This document shows positions 1 to 9,723 of a DNA stretch of 22,645 nucleotides, piece by piece; within the stretch, counting starts at the first letter, position 1, and every line of letters begins with the position of its first letter. The DNA is from Monoraphidium neglectum (Eukaryota; Chlorophyta; Chlorophyceae; Sphaeropleales; Selenastraceae). The stretch is taken from NCBI RefSeq assembly GCF_000611645.1, contig NW_014013259.1, forward strand, positions 1-22,645, read 5' to 3'. A program made the translations under genes and the position numbers. Under the pieces are notes generated by a model that saw only the letters and a list, made by a program, of their open reading frames with translations, searched no databases and had not been told where the DNA came from.

Positions 1-1116
1 CCATCTCCCGCAAGTGGTATGACAGGATCTGCTCTTCACTCAGGTGTTCCCGCTCTATGCGCTCCGCATCCAGCTGCCCCAGCCGCTCCACAAAGATGGG
101 GAAGCCCTGGGGCCAGGGAAAGCGGGGGGCCATGTCAGCAGGGGGGCGAGGCAGGGGTGCCGCTTTGCTTGGAGGTTCAAACATAGGGCAAGGGTAGGGC
201 GTGGCTAACGGTGAACTGGCCGGCGCCCGCGCGGGCGCGGCGGCCGCCGCGGCCCCGCCGCTACTGCCGACCTAGGCTGCAGCTGCTGGTGGCGGCCTGC
301 TCTGTCGGGCCGCGGCCGCATCCACCGGGGCCTGGTGAAGCCCGGAGCGGGGGTGCCGGCGCGCGGTCTGCCCCTCAGCGCACCTCTCTGTGGAAGCCGA
401 TGTAGCTGCTGGGCCTGCAGCCGCGCACCAGCGCCACCAGGTCTTGCGGCAGCGCCAGGCGCAGGGCGCCGTCCGCGCCGACCCGCTTGCGCCACGCCAG
501 GCTCTCTGCGGCGCGCGCGTGTGCGCGGGTGCAGGGGCGGGATCGAGAATCAGAACCAGAGAGACGCTCCTGCGGGCTGCTCGGTGCCTCGTCGCGGCTG
601 CGGCTGCGGGAGCAGTAATAAAAAGTTGTATGCATACCGTACGCTGCGTTTCCGCCCATCCCGCCGCGCCGCAGCTCGCCTGCTGTGGCGGCCACGCCCC
701 CAAAACAACGGGGGCGCAGGCTCCTGCACTCGCTCCCATGCTGCACGCCCCCACGCGACCAGCAGCTCACTCTCCAGCATGGCGAACGCCGCCTCCAGCT
801 TGTATTTCCGCGCCCGCAAGAACCGGTGCAGCGTCGCGTTCAGGTCGCCATACACGACAAACTCCGGCGACAGCTGCAGCCCCGCCTCCGAAATCATCTT
901 CTTGAACTTCGCAAGCACCGCGTCCTCATGGCTGGTGCCGGTCGCCTCGAGTTGCTGCGGGGCGGGCGGCGACGCGTGAGGGGGGCGTCGGCTGCAGCAG
1001 TTGCGCGGCCCGCATGCAGCTGGCGCCGGCGGTCCAAAGGCGTCGGACAACCCTTTGCCAAGCCACCACTTCCCGCCAGCACCAGCGGTACATGAAGCAT
1101 TCGATCGACTCAGCAT
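1..1116 (-). CDS. CRAL-TRIO (Sec14-like) lipid-transfer protein, 5' part; gene cut by left window edge
   Basis: Three exons join in frame: 954-771, 505-384 and 106-1, which continues off the window. The first carries a CRAL-TRIO N-terminal helical domain with the motif LHRFLRARKYKLEAAFAMLE. The second holds SLAWRKR and SSYIGFHRE. The third begins GFPIFVERLGQLDAERIERE, the start of the lipid-binding CRAL-TRIO domain. Donors are GTGAGC after 771 and GTGCGC after 384. Acceptors end CGCAG and CCAG, and phases match at both joins. Members of this family exchange phosphatidylinositol, phosphatidylcholine or other hydrophobic ligands between membranes; the ligand here cannot be told. The N-terminus is unresolved. 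The frame stays open up to an ATG at 1116, but 957-955 looks like a pyrimidine-rich acceptor, so 955-1116 may be intron and the true start further upstream. Family call firm, start uncertain. Confidence 0.85.
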
Positions 1117-2458
1117 TATCTAGCGATCGTGCATGTGCACGAGCGCCACAGCTGTCGATCTCGCCCTCACTGACATGGATGGCGAGGCTGCGGCTCCGCC
1201 TGGACCCCGTGAAGGATGGCGATTTTTGCCCCGTCGGTGACTGCCCCGTCGGGGTCAGGGAGCGCGATCGTCCAGGCCTCAACACGGACTGCAGAACACC
1301 CCCTTGCTGTTCCCCACTGCGTCTAGACATGGCTGCAGACGATATTCAATGCGGTGAAACTGAAAGTGAGTTTGGAGCAGCAAGTGGCAGGCCCGCCACT
1401 TGCTCGCAGAGGGGGGGGCATGAGGGGGTGTGACCAGGGTGTGACACGATGTCAGCGATTGGTCGATGCGCGCCTGAGGACGGCGCTGCGCGTGACGGCC
1501 ACCTGAACCAGGTGTCCTGGTAGGTGTCTAGGGTTATCGAGGCGGCCACTGCGCATGCCGCGGTGCTGCTTCTGGCCTGGTGACGCGCCATGCTGAGTGT
1601 GCTGTGCTGGGGGGCGGGTGATCAGCGAGATGGTCTCCTAGGCGGAGTGCCAGCACACCTGTATGATGGAATGTAAAGTTGTGATGATCATCATAATCAA
1701 TCCGCGCGAGCATGTGATGTCAGGGGCAGAACAACGCCTAAACAGCTGTGGAGCAATACTTCACGCAGTTGTCCTCTGTGACGAGGCCAGCGCTTCACGA
1801 TTCCTAGCCGTTTCACGCATCACAGAATCCCTTTGGAAACGAATGGCAACCACTCTTGTGACATTATGCACACTCCTGCACTTCTCTCCAAGCGGTGTGC
1901 GGGGGCGGTGTGGGCTGGCTAGGGATTAGACGCGGTTTGGGCCACCACAAAGAAGGTATGACGGCATGTGACATTGTGCACCGGCAGTCCCTGCTGCACG
2001 TACATTTGCTGACCTGCAGGGGCAGCCTGAAACGCACCAACCCTCTGCACAGCACACCGATGTGGTCGTCAAGCACAGGGTGTGCCTGGATGCGCCTGCA
2101 GCTATAGCATTGCGCGACAGCACTGTGTCAACCTTGACGCTTCAACCCTGAATCACATGGCAACACAGAGTGATTTGAGAATTCTTCCTAGGACGCTCTC
2201 CCCCCCATGCCCCCGGGCACGGCTTGGGCTTCACGGATGCACGCCGCGCCGTTTGACTGGATGACTGTCAGCTGCATGAAGAGTTGACCCGACCCTGCAG
2301 GCCTCGGTCGATATGGTACTGCTTCTGGGCCACCACCCTTCTTAAAATCATGGCTTCGACTCAACACAATTATACACGTGTACCTTGCCAGTCATGGCGT
2401 TCAAAGAACTCGCAGATCATGCAAAGCGATGAGCTGATCAACGGTCACATACATAATC
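1117..2458. other. Divergent 5' intergenic region, about 1.3 kb
   Basis: This lies between the Sec14-like gene (minus) and the coiled-coil gene (plus), so it should hold both promoters and 5' UTRs. I see no convincing conserved exon. A minus-strand frame from an ATG at 1330 to a good GTGAGG donor after 1171 encodes a Ser/Arg-rich stretch and could be a first exon of the Sec14-like gene. Small local features are a repeated GCCCCGTCGG element at about 1227-1253 and a 12-base perfect palindrome, TGATGATCATCA, near 1682-1693. No clear TATA box is recognisable. Confidence 0.5.
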
Positions 2459-5400
2459 ATGAGCGAAGATGATGGCGTAAGATATATCGTGATACCTGAC
2501 CACGAGCTTCAGCGCGTCACCCGCGGGGCGAAGCGCACGCTGCACCTGGCACAAGAGGCAGTGCCACCCTACGCCAGCAGATGCGCTGGCCGCACGCGTC
2601 ATGGGCCGCAGGCCTCCTGCCCATCGGAAGCGGCGCCCTGGCAGGCTTCGCTGCGGGCCGCAAGCGTCGGCGGCGGTAGCAAGGGCAGGCCGGTGGGCAG
2701 CTTCGCGGCGCGCGCTCGTGTAGGCGCACGTGCTGCTGACAAGGCCGAGCAGGCAGAGGAGCTGCTGCAGGATCAGGCGGCGGCGCTGCAGGTGAGCGAT
2801 GCAGTTTGGTGGCAGGTCGTGTTTACAGGCTTACCGTGCGTGATGTTGCTGCCATGCGGCGCGAGTCGCGCGGCGAACAGAGCCGCAAGTGCGAACGCTT
2901 GCCGCCCTGAAGAAGCGCAGCAACGGGAAACACTGCCTTGCGAGCCCCATGCGGCTTTCCCCGCCATCACTGCCGAGCAGGACCTGGCTGCAGCGAACAG
3001 TTGCCTGAAGGCGGAGGTTACGCGCCTCCACGCCAGCAGCGGCGAGGTGGGCGCCTTGCGCCGCTGCGGCTCGCTCGACCAGCGAGCGAATGCATGTACG
3101 CCCCCCTTTGGGCATGGTTCGGCCGCTTGGCCCCACTTGAACTGTGGGAATTGCAAGCATGCAATCACGTACAATGCTCGACGGGTGAGTTGATGTTCAT
3201 GCTTTGATGCTCTCGCAGGTGCAGCAGGAGCTGTGTCATCAAGTGCAGCAGCTGGAAGGCGTAATCGCCACGCAGCGCGAGAAGCTGGTGGGCAGCTGCT
3301 CGCGCGCTCTTAGCTCTTTATGACTCAGGCTGCACATGCTTGTGCATCCCTGCCTTGCAAAAAAGTGGGGGCGTTCTTGCAGCTACAACAGTATACACAC
3401 TGGATTGGTGCCACCGCTAATATTGCACACCGCAAGGCGGCCGTTCTGCTTGCTCTGCGTGCCCACAGTCGAGGTGTTGGCCAGAGCATCGTCAATAGGC
3501 CCGCGGCCGGGCCCCGCTGACAGCATGAGACGTGCCCAGGCATAATGCTGCAATTTTGCGTGCGCTCACGCTGCTTGGCAAGCAGGCAAGCCTGAAGGGG
3601 CGCTTGGCGGAGGAGGTACAGGGACGTGCCCAGGAGAAGGCCTGCCACGCCGCCAAGCTCCAGGAGGTCGCCAGAAGGTGCGGGGCTAAGGTGCTTTGCG
3701 GAGCAGCCGCGTGAATTGGGACTGCAGCTTCGATACTGGGTGACTGGGTGGCCCATCGAGCGAAATTCCCCGCGGCGCCCGTGGTTTTGTAGCGCCTGGG
3801 CAGCCCCCTGGGCATGAGGTGCATTGTCCCACCACCCAGCAAGGCTGGCATGTGCGTGCGAAACGCCCTCCATACATGCGCCTTAATTTTTCATGATTCA
3901 ATGGGCCGACTGGAAGAGGCTGGATGCATGGCTCTAGGGGTGGGCGGGACGCTGTGACAATCCTATATCATCCTACCTTCCACGCGTTGTCCTACCCTCC
4001 ACGACTGGACGACCTGCCGCAGGCTGCGCGACGGACACCTGTCTCGCCTGCAAGCGCTGCAGCGGGAGCAAGGCGAGCTGCTGGAGTCGCTGAGCGACAA
4101 GGCAGCTGGCGCGGCTGCGGCGGCGGCGGAGCTGCGGGCCAGGGCCGAGGCGGCGGAGGCGAGGTGGGGCGGACAGGAGGGGATTGGCGCGGGCGTGACT
4201 CGGCAGGTGGCGTCCCATAAGCAGTTTGTGTGGTGCGTGCGCATGCGGTCTGGGTCTCAAAAGTGTGACAATTATGTAGCAGGGGCTGGTGGCGTGGTGC
4301 CGCGCATGCTGGCTGGCATCGTCACGAACGCGAGGACAGGGCTGGCACCCTGCCCGCCCCTTGCCCTGGGTTGGCGTGCGGGCGAGGCGCGCCGCCCGCA
4401 CGCTGCCCGGCGCCCGCGTGCAGGGCAGACAAAGAGGCGGCGGGCCGCGAGAAGGCCCGGCGGCGCGCGGCGCAGCAGGAGCGGCGTGCGGCGGCGCTGG
4501 GTGCTGAGCTGGAAGCGGAGCGGGCGGCGAGGGGCGTTGCAGAGGGCGGGGCAGGTGGGAGCAGTCGCTGTAGCCCCAATGTCCTGCTGCAGGAGCTTGA
4601 TTCTTAGCTTCACTTGGGACTTGGGGACTGCAAGTGGGATCTTATGCATAACAGCGCGCTGATTGGATAGAGTGGGTTAACGTGTGTGCACTGTGTGGCG
4701 TGCAGGCAAGGCGTACCCCTTGCCTGCAGCCACGCGTGGTGGTCGCGGCCAATGGTAGCAATCAGTGCGAACGCGCGTCGTCGCCACGCACGCAGCGCGC
4801 CTCGCGGGCGCGGAGCGCGAGCTGTTGGCGGCGCGGGACGCACTGCAAGCAGAGCGCGTGGCGCGCGCACGGCTGCAGTCGGAGACGGCCGTGGAGAGGG
4901 GCGAGGCGGCGGCCGACCGGGTGCGCGCGGAGCTGAGGGGCCGTCCTGTTGCAGTGAAAACAAGATTTTATGGCCCAGGCACTCCGCTGGAATGCACGGT
5001 GTTGATTGCTTCCAAGATATCCAAAATAGCTCAGATTGATTCCGAAATCTATACGGTCTGGCATCTCAGGCTCAGCTGGAGCGCGCAAGGGCCGAGTGCC
5101 GCGCGCTCTCCGCGCGCGCCGACGGGCTGGAGACGGAGGGAGCAGCGGTGAGGGGGGCTCTCGCCGCGGCCGACGCGTCCGCGGCGGCGGCCGTGGCGGA
5201 GGCGGGCGGGGCGCGGGAGCAGTGTGGGCGGCTGCAGCAGGAGTTCACCAAGCTTAGGTGCGGCGGGCCAAGGGGTGTCTGGGCTCGAGGGCGCAGCAGG
5301 GGTTGTCAACGGGGCCCCTCAGCCCAGCTCCAGCTGTGGTGCCTCGGAAGCATGTGCCATTTTGGCTGATTGCTGGTGCCGGGGTAGCATCCGGCCACTG

Positions 5401-8400
5401 TGGCTGATTGCTGGAGCTTTGTAGACATCGAACGACGCGCTAGCACCTTCAGAATCGGGGCTCACCGCGTTTCTGCTGCAGGCAGGAGGCAGAGCGCGCG
5501 GCCGACGCGCAGCGCCGCCACGCGGCAGCCAGGGAGGAGCGCGCGGTCGCCGCTGGCGCGGCGCGCGCCGCCGCGCTGCAGTCAGCGCTCGACGCGTGCG
5601 GCGGGCGGCTGCGGGAAGCGGAGGCGCGCGGCGAGGCGGCGCGGGAGGCCGCGGCCGACGCCGAGGCGCGGGTAGGTGGCAGATGTTCCCACAGCATGCA
5701 GTGCTCCGGCTCTGCCCACCGTCAGCGTGCAGTGTGCTAACATTGCACGCAGTAGTGCTGTGGACGGTTGAGTTTGCGCTTTGCGCTTCTGCTGCGACGC
5801 GAAATGCACTGGAGCATCCTACGGCTGCCGCACCAGGCTGATGCCCTGAGAGACCGGGGGGAGGCGGTTGTCGCTGAGCTGGCGGCTCAGCAACAGGCTG
5901 CAGCGGGGCTGGCGGAGGAGGGGGAGCGGCTGGCGGCGGCGCTTGAGCAAGTCAAGGTTGGGTGGGGTGGCGGCGCGGTCCGAGGGCCGCTGGTTGCAGC
6001 ATGAGGGCGGCGACCGCTTGCGTGAGGGCACCCCAGTGCGTGTCGTCGGGGGAGAGCTGCCTGGGCGTCTGCAGCGACCGCGCGCGTGTTGGGGTAGCAA
6101 GCATTGATATGTTTCAGAGGTTCGTGCTTCCAGTGTCGCACGCACCAATCTCATCGTTGGCCCGGCTTTTGACCATCGCTCAGGCGGCTTTGGCAAGCAA
6201 GGAGGCTGCGCTGCGTGAGGTGCGTCGCGCGACCGGCTGCCTCCCGCAAACGCTGCATGCCGTATGCAGTCGCCAAGCCCTGCAGACGGACAGAGCTCTC
6301 TTGCACATGTCAACTCGCAGGAGAATGAAAAGATTTTGCAACACAAAGCTAGCTGCCTTGAAATGAGTACCCAGGAAGCAAATTGGAGATTTATAGGTCC
6401 TGGCACAGTTCCACCACGTTTGCTCCACAAACCCCACCCGACCCCCATTGCCTGCGCCATGTCCCCCTGGCCAGGCCCAGCGCGCACACCACCAAGCCGC
6501 CGCGCAGTGGCGCGCGGAGCTCTCGGAGAGCCAGGGCACCGCCATTCGCTGGCGCGGCAGGGCGGCAGCCATGCAGGACGAGCTAGAGAAGGGCCAGGGC
6601 GCGGCGGCGGCGGCGCGGGCGGCGGCAGAGGAGGAGGCGGCGCGGGTGGGGAGGCGGCTTGAGGAGCGGGAGGAGGAGCTCAGGCGCGCACTGGACCGGC
6701 TGCAGGTGAGATCACAAGCATGTGCATAATTTGTGTGTCTGTGTGCGTGTGTGTGTGTGGGTGTCTGTGTCGGGGGAGGGCTGACTGGGGGGGGGCGGAT
6801 GCGGGCGTTTGTGGGCGTGTAGCGTGCTGACAATGCGCCCCACTGTTAGCGCGCTTGACGGCCAACCTGTGCGCGCAACATTGGAGTGTGAGAGAGTGAG
6901 AGAGCGAGAGAGTGACAGGAAAGAAAGAGCGCTCGCAAGCGCGAGAGATCACCCGCAAGTGAGCGAGCGCGAGCGCGACGCCTCACGCGGCGAAAAGCTG
7001 CGCGGCAAGCGTAGCTGCGCCAGATTGAGGGTGAGGGGGGCGAGGTGGGCCACGCTCATACGGGGTGACATCACATCCTTCCTGGGTTCAAAGTTGCACA
7101 CTTTGATTGAGCTCCTGCATCTGGGAGCTGTAAACATGACTCAGAGCCATTGACAAACAAGTCAGCAGTGCTCTGGATCTGCACTCGTCAGGCCCCACCC
7201 CTCTGTTTGGGCCTCGCGTACACAGTCGGTGGAGCTGCAGGCCGCCGCCACCGCCGCAAACGCCAGGGAGGCAGCCGCGCTATCTGCACAGGAGGAGGCG
7301 GCGCGGGACGCGCAGGCGCGGCAGCAGCTGGCTCTTGCCAGGCACGTGGGGGGTGCAGACGAGTAGGCGCATTTACATGCATTTCTTTGTTGCTGGCGGC
7401 AGGGGCATGGCGTACGTTCTTCAGCAGACCTTACACATCTAGTCAAACTGAACCACCATAGCTCCGCAGTCAAAGTCGGACATGTTTTTGACGGCAACAG
7501 GGAACAGCGATTAGCTTGCACTGTGACTGATATTTTCACAGGGCTCGGCTGGCAGAGGCGGATGCGGCGAGGGAAGAGGCACTTGTGGCGGCCGCGGCTG
7601 CGAGGGACGATGCGGCAGCCAAGGGGTCTGCGGCGCAGAGGGCGCAGCTGCTGCTGGCGGGGGAGCGCGAGAGGGCAGCGGCGCACACGTGAGGGCCTGC
7701 TCGCGTGTGTACCTGGCTGCTGCCGCGGCTGCTGCTCTTTGCACACAAGCCAGGCTAGGGATTAAGCGCGTCATCCATTATTGACGGCGTGGCCAACGCA
7801 CCTCACCTGATTATGTCGTGCGGTGGCCCACAACCTTCAGGACCCAGCTGGGCCAGCTGACCGCGAAGCATTCAGCTGATTCTGACGCGCTCAGGCAGCA
7901 GGTGGTGGGGCTGCAGGCCGCGCTGCAGGTGAGGCTGTTGCCTGGGAGAGGCTGACAGGGCAGCTCTCCAATTTGGCTCGTTCCAGGGGCACACAGACGC
8001 ACCTTGCTGCGGTGCATCTCTTTTTGATGAGCTGAAACAGTGCATAGGGGCATGAAGCAGCGGCTGGAGGCTTCATAGTTGATCCGTCACCCCCCATGCA
8101 AGTCAGGCTGCTCGCAACATCAACCCACGTACACCCTGACGCAACCTCCGCGCGTCACGCCGCACGTCAGGCGGAGCGCGACGGGCGGCTGGATGCGCAG
8201 GCGCAGCTGACGCGTGCCAGGCAGCAGCAGGCGGACGCAGAGGGACTGCTGGAGCAGCTGAGGTGAGGGCCGCAGGGCCAGAGGTGCTGCTATTTCGGCA
8301 TCAATGACACTGTCCCTATTGTATGCGCCCGAGTAGACGGACAATCTATTTTGTCAGGCAGCTGTACAATGCAAGGGCATGGACAAGGCGATGTGCTCGC

Positions 8401-8847
8401 ACGCAGCTTCAACACGCCCCCGCCGACTTCGCACGTGGGCGCATGCCTCTACCCACCCACATCCACCCCTGCACCAGACTGTCTCTGTCTACGGCGGAGC
8501 AGCGCCGCGCCCGCGCCGAGGCCGGCGCGGCCGCGGCAGCCGCCGCGCTGCTGGCGTCCGAGCGTCGCCGGGGCGGCGGCGTTGGGGGGCTGCAGGGCGG
8601 CGAGCCCTGGGTGGACGGTCTGATGGAGGGCTGCAGCGGCGGCAGCGTCGACGTGGGCTTCGTGGGGCGGCACACCGCAGGGGTGCAGAGCGACGGCGCA
8701 GCGCAGGCGCCGCCGCCTGGGCTGGGGCCGCAGGGGCCGTCGGCCGGCGGTGCCAGGCTGGCCGCGCTGCTGATGGGGGGGCGGGAGGCGCCGGTGCTGC
8801 CGCTGCCGCAGCGGCCGTCATCTAAGCCCTTGATTCACTCGCTTTGA
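2459..8847 (+). CDS. Unassigned Ala/Arg/Glu-rich coiled-coil protein, about 844 aa, 17 exons
   Basis: Exons that keep frame: 2459-2791, 2981-3046, 3219-3287, 3586-3677, 4023-4163, 4424-4554, 4796-4920, 5070-5257, 5482-5671, 5837-5956, 6184-6219, 6475-6705, 7226-7341, 7542-7688, 7841-7928, 8171-8262, 8478-8847 (TGA). Residues about 92-750 are nearly continuous heptad-like helix rich in Ala, Arg, Glu, Gln and Leu, for example LERARAECRALSARADGLE and RRLEEREEELRRALDRLQ. This suggests a rod-like scaffold, cytoskeletal, ciliary or Golgi protein, but I recognise no family and see no catalytic domain, signal peptide or membrane segment. The last 90 residues are a Gly/Pro/Ala-rich tail ending SSKPLIHSL. 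Exons 1 and 2 are least certain: the N-terminal 90 residues are not coiled coil, exon 2 could start earlier (about 2920), and a GTGAGT donor at 3185 competes with 3047. Exons from 3219 on are well supported by phase. Confidence 0.8.
6706..7225 (+). repeat. Intron 12 of the coiled-coil gene with GT microsatellite and GA-rich tract
   Basis: This 520-base intron follows the GTGAGA donor after 6705. It holds a GT-rich microsatellite at 6731-6770, a run of nine G at about 6788-6796 and a purine-rich GAGA stretch at about 6888-6930. It ends at the ACACAG acceptor before 7226. No open frame in it resembles the flanking coiled coil. Confidence 0.7.
7342..7541 (+). other. Non-canonical GC-AG intron in the coiled-coil gene
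   Basis: Exon 13 ends LALA plus the two bases AG at 7340-7341, and exon 14 starts with G then RLAEADAAREEAL. The only join that keeps both coiled-coil frames uses GCACGT as donor at 7342 and TTCACAG as acceptor ending at 7541. The nearby GTGGGG at about 7346 would shift exon 14 into a Gly/Cys-rich frame without coiled-coil character. Confidence 0.75.
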
Positions 8848-9073
8848 GTGGTCCGCAGCTATCCCCTTTTCTGCTCTTCACACTGGCCTCCATATCTGCA
8901 ATTGGGTTTGGTGCAGGTTGAGGCGCAGCTCTGTTTCAATTCCATTGCAGCAGGGCTTCTTGTGGGTGCGTGTGTAGCTGGCCGCGTCACGTGGGGCGGC
9001 TGGATGTTGGCGTCCGCATGGCCGTTGGGGCCAGTCATCCTTGCAACAATCACAGATATTCCCTCCTCCTTTT

Positions 9074-9087
9074 CCCCCCCCCCCCCC
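9074..9087. repeat. Homopolymer run of 14 C
   Basis: Fourteen consecutive C follow a pyrimidine-rich lead (CCCTCCTCCTTTT). It lies in the 3' flank of the coiled-coil gene. The exact length may vary with sequencing or assembly. Confidence 0.9.
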
Positions 9088-9461
9088 AAGGGCACACCTC
9101 ACGCGCGCAGCCCAGGCCGCCGGAGCGCTCTCGGACCCTGCCCGGCGCGAATGCATGCCCCACTCAACTTTTTCGCGCGCCCCAGCGCGATGCACGGCTG
9201 CGGGCGTCACACCTGGGCCCCCCGCCGTCGCCACTGTCACCATCTGCTCACAACTAGTCAGTAGCAGTCGCACTCCCTGGCTGTCACGGCATCGCAGCCA
9301 ATAAATCGTCGCTCTTGTCAATTACCTCTGTGAGCTCAAACAGGCTGAAAGCAAGCCCCTACTAACCAGCAATGGCAGCACTCAGCAGCTGTACACAATA
9401 ACATCGTGTGTGGCCTGCCATTGTGTGCCAACCATGTCAGGCCCTGGACTCACGTGCCAAA

Positions 9462-9466
9462 TTACA
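9462..9466 (-). terminator. Candidate TGTAA poly(A) signal of the chalcone-isomerase-like gene
   Basis: TTACA on the plus strand reads TGTAA on the minus strand, about 260 bases after the stop codon. TGTAA is the usual poly(A) signal in green algae. A five-base match is weak on its own, so this rests on position and orientation. Confidence 0.4.
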
Positions 9467-9606
9467 GGAGGCGCAGCACTGCATGCTGACGTGTCGCCGG
9501 CCACACCGCAGGTCATGCTTAGTTCAGGCACTCAACAAAAATCAGGAACTGCCCCTGATGCAGAAAATTCAGGCGTCGGCATAAAAGGTAAAGGAGAGGC
9601 AGGGCT

Positions 9607-9658
9607 GCCGAAGGCAGCTGCCTGGCTGACCTGCCGGAGGCGGCTGCCTGGCTGGGCT
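9607..9658. repeat. 26-base tandem duplication, two copies
   Basis: Copy 1 (9607-9632) and copy 2 (9633-9658) share the pattern GCCGRAGGCRGCTGCCTGGC followed by TGRSCT, differing at a few positions. Copy 1 contains the perfect palindrome AGGCAGCTGCCT. It falls in the likely 3' UTR of the chalcone-isomerase-like gene. Confidence 0.8.
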
Positions 9659-9723
9659 GCAAAAAGAGCAGGAATGCGACGACATTCTGAGAAAACGTCA
9701 GGAACCGCCCCCGGACAAACGGC

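Larger units (their letters stand above)
8848..9723. other. Convergent 3' intergenic region, about 0.9 kb
   Basis: This is the tail-to-tail space between the coiled-coil gene (stop at 8847, plus) and the chalcone-isomerase-like gene (stop at 9724, minus). It should carry both 3' UTRs. I found no TGTAA on the plus strand for the coiled-coil gene. A minus-strand TGTAA lies at 9466-9462. It also holds a 14-base C tract and a 26-base tandem duplication. No conserved coding exon is visible. Confidence 0.6.

Noticed and set aside
1663..1929. 88-codon plus-strand open frame in the first intergenic region
   Set aside because: It has no recognisable domain, low GC in third positions and no splice support, so it is probably chance.
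4195..4963. Long Arg/Ala/Pro-rich frames on both strands
   Set aside because: These are other-frame readings of coiled-coil exons 6 and 7, where GC-rich codons leave few stops.
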